Assembly: GCA_000383295.1 (NCBI GenBank) | Contig: KB911080.1 | Span: 1-56,685 of the forward strand | DNA length: 56,685 nt | Direction: 5' to 3' | Source of the DNA: Faecalispora sporosphaeroides DSM 1294 | GTDB lineage: Bacteria; Bacillota; Clostridia; Oscillospirales; Acutalibacteraceae | Shown here: positions 51,705-56,685 of the stretch, piece by piece | Layout of the letters: the number at the start of each line of letters is the position of its first letter | How positions within the stretch are numbered: position 1 is the stretch's first letter | Notes under the pieces: generated by a model | What the model saw: only the letters and a program-made list of their open reading frames with translations | Told to the model about the DNA's origin: nothing | The model's database searches: none | Position numbers and translations under genes: made by a program

Positions 51705-53573
51705 GTGGCATGGATGAATACGCTGTACCAGACCTACGAAGCGAACGAAAAAATGGCCGGGAAAGCGGCACAGGGCGTGCCGCTTTCTCTGGTGGCGCAC
51801 ATGACGGCGAACGCGCAGCTCGAAGTATGGGTGAAGCCGGACGGCGAATTTTGCGGCGCTCGTCGGGTGGAAAGGGAAGACGCCAAAACGATCATTCCGG
51901 TAACGGAAAGCTCCGCGTCGCGTGCGAGTGTAATTGCCCCGCATGCACTATGCGATATGCTTCCCTATGTCGCAGGGGATTTCGGGGAGTATCTCTCTTC
52001 ACCAAAGGAAACGAAAAAGGCAGCGGAAAAGTTTGAAAAATATCTTGCCGCGCTGAAAGACTGGGCGGAATCGCCCTTTTCCCACCCCAAAGTGCGGGCC
52101 GTCTATGAGTACGCCGCAAAACGGCGGATGACGCGTGATTTGATTCTGGCGAAGCTTCTGGAGGCCGAGGATGGGAAGCTCCTGAGTAAAAAGGTGAGCG
52201 GCAGTGTTTATGAAAAAGCACTGGTGCGCTTTCGGGTGATCGGCGCCGAGCCGGACGCCGTGTGGCAGGATGAATCTCTGCTTCACAGCTACATTCAGTA
52301 TTACGCTTCTTCCCAGTCCGGGGAGCGGGACCTTTGCTATGTCACCGGCGAAGTCGATACGATTTCTGTCAATCACCCGAAGGGGATTGTGGCCGCCAAC
52401 TACGGCGCAAAGCTGATTTCCTCAAATGACAAGACTAATTTTACGTATCGCGGGCGGTTTGCCACCTCCGCGCAGGCGTGCACAGTCGGGTACACGGCCA
52501 CCCAGAAAGCACACAGTGCCCTGACCTGGCTTGCCGCTCAGCAGGGCGTAACAGCGGGCACGCAGGACAAGCGCACCTACATTTGCTGGAACCCGAACGG
52601 GAAAAAGGTGATTGATCTGGAGGACCCGTTCGGCCTTGAGGACGACGACGAGCCGCGCGCCTATACCGAAGCGGAATACAAAAAACGCCTGTTTCAAACC
52701 CTGGAGGGCTACCGTAATCTGCTGAATAACAGCGATGAAATCGTGGTCATCGGTCTGGATGCCGCGACGACCGGACGTCTTTCGGTCACCTATTACAACG
52801 AACTGAAGGGCTCCGATTTTTACGACCGGCTGGCCGATTGGTACGGCACCTGCCGCTGGTTTTTTACGCGCTTTACCAGCGGGAAAAAGCCCTATACCAC
52901 GGTGCTGACTCCGCCGAACAAACAGATTGTGCGGTGCGCGTTCGGCACGGAACAGGGCGCCTTTTTGGAAACAAGCGACAAGCTGATGAAGGAGCAGTCG
53001 CAGCGGATTCTGCACTGTATGCTGGACAGGCAGCCGCTGCCGCGGGATCTCATGCAGGCGGTGGTTCGCCGCGCATCGACGCCGCAGGCTTATTCCACCG
53101 GCAACCGCGAGCGAATTCTTTCCACCGCCTGTGCGCTGGTTGTGAAATATTATTCTGACAGAGAAAAGGGAGTGCATATCGACATGGCGATTGATTATGA
53201 AAACACCGACCGCAGCTATCTGTTCGGGCGCTTGCTGGCCGTGCTGGAGCAGGCGGAGCACAGCACGTTCGCTCAGGGAGAAACGCGCGATACCAACGCG
53301 ATCCGTTTACAAAGCGCGTTTGTGAACCACCCCATGAGCACCTGGCAAATACTTGAGGATCAATTGAATCCCTATTTTCATCGAATGACCCCCGGCTCCA
53401 GAAACTTCTATAAAGATTTGATTTCGGAGATCGCGGAAAAAATCTCCGAGTCCGGTCAGGAGCAGCTGAACCGCCCTCTCGGCGAATTGTATTTGATCGG
53501 CTATTACCTGCAGCGGGCGGAATTCAGAAAACCAAGACAAGACAAAGGCAGCAATAAGGAGGAAGAAAGATGA
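51705..53573 (+). CDS. cas8c: Cas8c (Csd1), large Cascade subunit of type I-C
   Basis: This 622-aa protein is the type I-C large subunit, which recognises the PAM and helps open the target. It opens MAWMNTLYQTYEANEKMAGKAAQGVPLSLVAHM, and contains YVTGEVDTISVNHPKGIVAANYGAKLISSNDKTNFTYRGRF and TQDKRTYICWNP, which are conserved in Csd1. GTG 51705 directly follows the cas5c stop, with GAGG about 12 bases before; ATG 51714 is an alternative. A coil-rich C-terminus may supply the Cas11-like small subunit, which in type I-C is made from an internal start. It overlaps cas7 by ATGA. Confidence 0.94.
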   Translation: MAWMNTLYQTYEANEKMAGKAAQGVPLSLVAHMTANAQLEVWVKPDGEFCGARRVEREDAKTIIPVTESSASRASVIAPHALCDMLPYVAGDFGEYLSSPKETKKAAEKFEKYLAALKDWAESPFSHPKVRAVYEYAAKRRMTRDLILAKLLEAEDGKLLSKKVSGSVYEKALVRFRVIGAEPDAVWQDESLLHSYIQYYASSQSGERDLCYVTGEVDTISVNHPKGIVAANYGAKLISSNDKTNFTYRGRFATSAQACTVGYTATQKAHSALTWLAAQQGVTAGTQDKRTYICWNPNGKKVIDLEDPFGLEDDDEPRAYTEAEYKKRLFQTLEGYRNLLNNSDEIVVIGLDAATTGRLSVTYYNELKGSDFYDRLADWYGTCRWFFTRFTSGKKPYTTVLTPPNKQIVRCAFGTEQGAFLETSDKLMKEQSQRILHCMLDRQPLPRDLMQAVVRRASTPQAYSTGNRERILSTACALVVKYYSDREKGVHIDMAIDYENTDRSYLFGRLLAVLEQAEHSTFAQGETRDTNAIRLQSAFVNHPMSTWQILEDQLNPYFHRMTPGSRNFYKDLISEIAEKISESGQEQLNRPLGELYLIGYYLQRAEFRKPRQDKGSNKEEER

Positions 53574-54430
53574 AGGCACTTGAAAACAAAATCGATTTTG
53601 TGGCGCTCATTTCCGTGACAAACGCAAACCCCAATGGTGACCCGCTCAACGGCAACCGCCCGCGCACCACCTATACCGGCAACGGGGAAATCTCCGACGT
53701 CTGCATCAAACGGAAAATCCGCAACCGGCTGCAGGATATGGGCAAAAGCATTTTCGTTCAGTCGGAGGAGCGCTGCGACGACGGGTTCGGCAGCCTGAGC
53801 GAGCGGGCCGGCCGAACCATCACCTCATATTCCTCCAAGGAGGACTATGCCGCGCAGGCGTGCGCCAAATGGTTCGACGTTCGGGCGTTCGGGCAGGTGT
53901 TCGCGTATAAAAAGAGCAAGGACAAGGAGAAGGACAGCGTTTCGGTCGGCGTGCGCGGTCCGGTTTCGATCCGTCAGGCGGTCAGCGTTTCCCCGGTGGA
54001 TATCAACAGCATGCAGATCACCAAGAGCGTGAACAGTGAGCCGACCGACGACGGCAAGAAAAGCTCCGACACCATGGGCTCGAAGCACATGGTGGAATTC
54101 GGGCTGTATCAGATCAAGGGCGCGATCAATGTACAGCTGGCGGAAAAAACAGGATTTACGCAGGAGGATGCCGACACCATCAAGGAATGCCTGCGCACCC
54201 TCTTTATCAACGACAGCTCTTCCGCCAGGCCGGACGGCAGCATGGAGGTGCTTCGGCTTTACTGGTGGCAGCATAACAACAAGATCGGCCAGTATTCCTC
54301 CGCAAAAGTACACAATTCGGTGCAGATTGCGCTGAAGGACGGAGTCGCCTCCCCAAAGAGCGCAGGGGATTACGAGATCACGCTTCTGCCGCTGGACGGC
54401 CTCGTGCCGGACATCATCGACGGGATATGA
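53570..54430 (+). CDS. cas7c: Cas7c (Csd2), Cascade backbone subunit
   Basis: This 286-aa protein forms the crRNA-binding backbone of Cascade. It has the family opening LENKIDFVALISVTNANPNGDPLNGNRPR (5-33), SVGVRGPVSIRQAVSVSPVDINSMQITKS (about 125-153), and SDTMGSKHMVEFGLYQIKGAIN, all typical of Csd2. The ribosome binding site GGAGGAAG lies inside the end of cas8c, and start and stop overlap by ATGA (53570-53573). It overlaps cas4 the same way. Confidence 0.96.
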   Translation: MKALENKIDFVALISVTNANPNGDPLNGNRPRTTYTGNGEISDVCIKRKIRNRLQDMGKSIFVQSEERCDDGFGSLSERAGRTITSYSSKEDYAAQACAKWFDVRAFGQVFAYKKSKDKEKDSVSVGVRGPVSIRQAVSVSPVDINSMQITKSVNSEPTDDGKKSSDTMGSKHMVEFGLYQIKGAINVQLAEKTGFTQEDADTIKECLRTLFINDSSSARPDGSMEVLRLYWWQHNNKIGQYSSAKVHNSVQIALKDGVASPKSAGDYEITLLPLDGLVPDIIDGI

Positions 54431-55101
54431 CCGGGTATGAGGAAGAAGATTTTCTGATGCTGTCGGGAATCCAGCATTTTGCGTTCTGCCGCCGGCAGTG
54501 GGCACTGATCCATATTGAGCAGCTTTGGGAAGAAAATCTTCGCACGGTTGAGGGCGATTTGCTGCACGCAAACTGCCACGACGGCTATTCCTCCGAGAGC
54601 AGAAAAGACGTCTTTTTATCGCGCGGAATGCCGATTTTTTCCCGCAGCCTTGGCGCGAGCGGCGAATGCGATATCGTTGAATTCCGGCAGTCTGCCAAGG
54701 GAATCCCGCTGCACGGCAGAACCGGGCTTTACACCGTTTATCCGGTGGAATATAAGCACGGGGAGCCCAAGGACGGCGAGATCGACATCCTTCAGCTGGC
54801 GGCGCAGGCCATTTGCCTGGAGGAGATGCTCGGCTGCGAAATCCCCGCCGGGGCTATCTTCTATGGGAAAACAAAACGTCGGCAGCGTGTGGAAATCACG
54901 GGGGAACGTAAGGAGCGGGTTCGGGCGATGTTTGCCGAAATGCACGGCTATTTCGAGCGTGGGTATGTGCCCAAGGGGAAAATGACAAAAGGCTGCAATG
55001 CCTGTTCGCTGAAAAATCTTTGTCTGCCGAAGCTGAGCAGGATCAAATCCGTTCAGGAATATCTGGACGGCACGCTTGGAATCGGGGAGGCGGGTCAATG
55101 A
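54427..55101 (+). CDS. cas4: Cas4, adaptation nuclease
   Basis: This 224-aa RecB-like exonuclease trims prespacers and helps select the PAM. The Fe-S cysteines are visible in FAFCRRQW (near residue 20) and in CNACSLKNLC (about 189-198). The nuclease core has GECDIVEF and YPVEYKHGEP (E-x-K, near 112) with QLAAQAICLEEMLG after it. ATG 54427 overlaps the cas7 stop, and its own stop overlaps the cas1 start (55098-55101). Length fits Cas4 of type I-C. Confidence 0.95.
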   Translation: MTGYEEEDFLMLSGIQHFAFCRRQWALIHIEQLWEENLRTVEGDLLHANCHDGYSSESRKDVFLSRGMPIFSRSLGASGECDIVEFRQSAKGIPLHGRTGLYTVYPVEYKHGEPKDGEIDILQLAAQAICLEEMLGCEIPAGAIFYGKTKRRQRVEITGERKERVRAMFAEMHGYFERGYVPKGKMTKGCNACSLKNLCLPKLSRIKSVQEYLDGTLGIGEAGQ

Positions 55102-56129
55102 AAAAGCTTTTAAATACACTGTACATCACAACGGAAAACGCCTACCTTGCTCTGGATGGAGAAAATGTTGTGGTGCAAAGCGATGGCGATACGTTGGGCC
55201 GTCTGCCGCTGCACATGATCGACGGCATCATGGCATTTGGGTATGTCGGTGCCAGCCCGGCGCTGATGGGCAAATGTGCCGAGATGAACAAATCCCTCGT
55301 CTTTCTCAAACCGAGCGGACGCTTTTTGGCCAAGGTGACCGGGAAATCGTATGGGAATATCCTTCTGCGCCGCGAGCAGTACCGGGTTTGCGACGATCCG
55401 GAGCGCTCGCTGGCCATCGCAAAAAACATCATCTCCGCAAAGCTCGCGAACTGCGGCGCGGTTCTCAGCCGCGCCGTGCGCGACCATGCCCTGCGGATCG
55501 ATACCGAAAAATTTGCGCAGGTCGGCTCGGCCCTTCAAAACGGAAAGGTGAATGCTTACCGCGCCCCGGGCGCCGACACGCTCCGCGGTTTGGAGGGGGA
55601 GTGCGCCAGCCTGTATTTTTCTGTTTTTGACGAGATGATTCTGCAGCAAAAAGAGGATTTCTTCTACCGGGGACGCTCCCGCCGCCCGCCGATGGACAAT
55701 GTTAACGCAATGCTGTCTTTCTCATACAGTCTGCTGACCTCCATGTGCGTCAGCGCACTGGAGGCCGTCGGCCTCGACGCGTATGCCGGCGTGTACCACA
55801 CGGAAAGGCCGGGCAGATGTTCCCTTGCACTCGATCTGCTGGAGGAATTCCGCGCCCCCTTCGCCGACCGCTTTGTGTTGACAAGCATCAATAAAAAGAG
55901 TATTTGCGGCAAAGATTTTTTGGAAAAGGAAAGCGGAGGTATCCTGCTCACGGAGGATGGACGAAAAAAGTTTTTATCTCTTTGGCAACAGAAAAAGAAA
56001 GAAGAAATCGTCCATCCGTTTTTGCAGGAGAAGGTGGAGTGGGGCCTGCTACCCTATGTGCAGGCGATGCTGCTGGCCAAATATATTCGCGGCGATATCG
56101 ACGAGTACCCACCGTTTGTCTGGAGGTAG
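55098..56129 (+). CDS. cas1: Cas1, CRISPR integrase
   Basis: This 343-aa protein integrates new spacers together with Cas2. ATG 55098 follows GGAGGCGGG and gives MKKLLNTLYITTENAYLALDGENV, the usual Cas1 opening. Metal ligands are seen as Glu in LRGLEGECASLYF (near 165-177) and as His and Asp in YHTERPGRCSLALDLLEEFR (about 233-252). The frame is open upstream to 55020 inside cas4, but that extension is not Cas1. It is separated from cas2 by 3 bases. Confidence 0.96.
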   Translation: MKKLLNTLYITTENAYLALDGENVVVQSDGDTLGRLPLHMIDGIMAFGYVGASPALMGKCAEMNKSLVFLKPSGRFLAKVTGKSYGNILLRREQYRVCDDPERSLAIAKNIISAKLANCGAVLSRAVRDHALRIDTEKFAQVGSALQNGKVNAYRAPGADTLRGLEGECASLYFSVFDEMILQQKEDFFYRGRSRRPPMDNVNAMLSFSYSLLTSMCVSALEAVGLDAYAGVYHTERPGRCSLALDLLEEFRAPFADRFVLTSINKKSICGKDFLEKESGGILLTEDGRKKFLSLWQQKKKEEIVHPFLQEKVEWGLLPYVQAMLLAKYIRGDIDEYPPFVWR

Positions 56130-56132
56130 ACG

Positions 56133-56423
56133 ATGCTTGTCCTGATTACCTACGATGTGAATACCGAGGATGCCAAAGGGAGCAAGCGGCTTCGCAAGGT
56201 TGCAAAAATCTGTGTGAATTACGGGCAGCGTGTACAGAATTCCGTTTTTGAATGCCTGCTGTCTCCTGCGGAATTATGTATTGTAAAAAGTCAGCTGCTT
56301 GCTGTTATGGACGTAAAGAAAGACAGCCTGCGGATTTATCATCTGGGGAACAATTATAAAAATCGCATTGAACATTACGGAGCGAAACAAACATACAGCC
56401 CGGAAGATCTGATGGCATTCTGA
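56133..56423 (+). CDS. cas2: Cas2, adaptation complex subunit
   Basis: This 96-aa ferredoxin-like protein has the family start MLVLITYDVNTEDAKGSKRLRKVAKICVNYG with the conserved Asp8, and NSVFECLLSPAELCIVKSQL later. It bridges two Cas1 dimers in spacer capture. It is the last gene of the operon and ends 160 bases before the first repeat. Confidence 0.96.
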   Translation: MLVLITYDVNTEDAKGSKRLRKVAKICVNYGQRVQNSVFECLLSPAELCIVKSQLLAVMDVKKDSLRIYHLGNNYKNRIEHYGAKQTYSPEDLMAF

Positions 56424-56583
56424 CGCGAATCGCAAGCGCACATCAAATCCGCGGGGTATTCGCGCATGAAATCGAATCCGTTTGCAGGGAGAAGCTTTGC
56501 AGATCTGCGATTTATTTGCATTTTGATGTGAATGTTTACCAAGCTTTCAGAAATATTCTCCCGCTGGCTTTGTTTGTTTTGCA
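56424..56583 (+). promoter_or_regulatory. CRISPR leader
   Basis: This 160-base gene-free stretch lies between cas2 and the first repeat and becomes AT-rich and T-rich near the array (TTTGTTTGTTTTGCA). It should hold the array promoter and the signals that direct new spacers to the first repeat. No clear -35/-10 pair was fixed. Confidence 0.75.
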
Positions 56584-56685
56584 GTCGCCCCTCCCGCGAG
56601 GGGCGTGGATTGAAATCTGATAATTGTAGATTTGTTACTCCAAAGGAAAATGTCGCCCCTCCCGCGAGGGGCGTGGATTGAAATT
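56584..56685 (+). CRISPR. Start of type I-C CRISPR array (two repeats, one full spacer)
   Basis: Two identical 33-base repeats lie at 56584-56616 and 56652-56684, beginning GTCGCCCCTCCCGCGAGGGG and ending TGGATTGAAAT. The arms CGCCCCTC/GAGGGGCG form an 8-bp hairpin with a 4-base loop, and the ATTGAAA tail is typical of type I-C repeats cut by Cas5. One AT-rich spacer of 35 bases (56617-56651) is complete. The last repeat base is ambiguous, so 32-base repeats are possible. The array continues past the window edge. As the leader-proximal spacer it should be the newest. Confidence 0.97.

Overview
The window looks like chromosome from a spore-forming, fermentative Clostridia, most likely the Oscillospirales (Ruminococcaceae/Oscillospiraceae) branch. 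The reasons are a cotJABC spore-coat operon, L-lactate dehydrogenase, moderately high GC with Gram-positive ribosome binding sites and sigma-A promoters, and the Firmicutes gene order hprK-murB-rapZ-whiA-dnaE-pfkA. The taxonomic call is inference from gene content; no 16S gene is present.

Layout. (1) 1-7.9 kb is a visibly AT-richer accessory island. It holds a small XRE regulator, an Eco57I-type restriction-modification pair whose large bifunctional gene is broken by one frameshift, and a 737-aa ABC-type ATPase with the features of the RloC/PrrC anticodon nucleases. A decayed tyrosine integrase closes the island. (2) 8.2-20 kb is a pectin/oligogalacturonate utilisation locus. It contains a LacI regulator, then on the minus strand gntR, an ABC sugar importer, an RDD membrane protein, GH28, GH105 and a sugar isomerase-like protein. 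Divergently transcribed are kduI and kduD. Two near-identical 20-bp palindromes, one before gntR and one before kduI, are probable GntR operators. (3) 20.2-26.5 kb holds tRNA-Ser(GGA), asnS, an aspartate-type aminotransferase and secD-secF. (4) 26.7-37.3 kb holds a GT4 glycosyltransferase and then hprK-murB-rapZ-whiA-dnaE-pfkA. (5) 37.4-46.7 kb holds an NRAMP-like transporter, a radical-SAM/DNA-metabolism pair, ldh, RidA, DegV, cardiolipin synthase and a beta-lactamase-family remnant. (6) 46.8-48.2 kb is cotJABC, where CotJA carries a large three-residue repeat. (7) 48.5-56.7 kb is a complete type I-C CRISPR-Cas operon (cas3-5-8c-7-4-1-2) followed by the start of its array, cut by the window edge.

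How the parts work together. The GH28/GH105 enzymes, which lack signal peptides, would trim imported oligogalacturonides to unsaturated or free uronates. KduI and KduD would convert 5-keto-4-deoxyuronate to 2-keto-3-deoxygluconate; the kinase and aldolase of that route are not in the window. Defence is layered: CRISPR at one end, restriction-modification with a probable tRNA-cleaving guard at the other. Several intergenic gaps (20.6, 28.2, 32.6, 41.2, 41.5 and 44.5 kb) carry copies of one GC-rich palindromic repeat family.

Most interesting points: the candidate anticodon nuclease next to a frameshifted Eco57I-type system, the 36-unit triplet repeat in CotJA, the paired GntR operators, the dispersed repeat family, and rapZ directly abutting whiA without the usual yvcK. 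All function calls come from reading motifs and gene order; no database search was possible.
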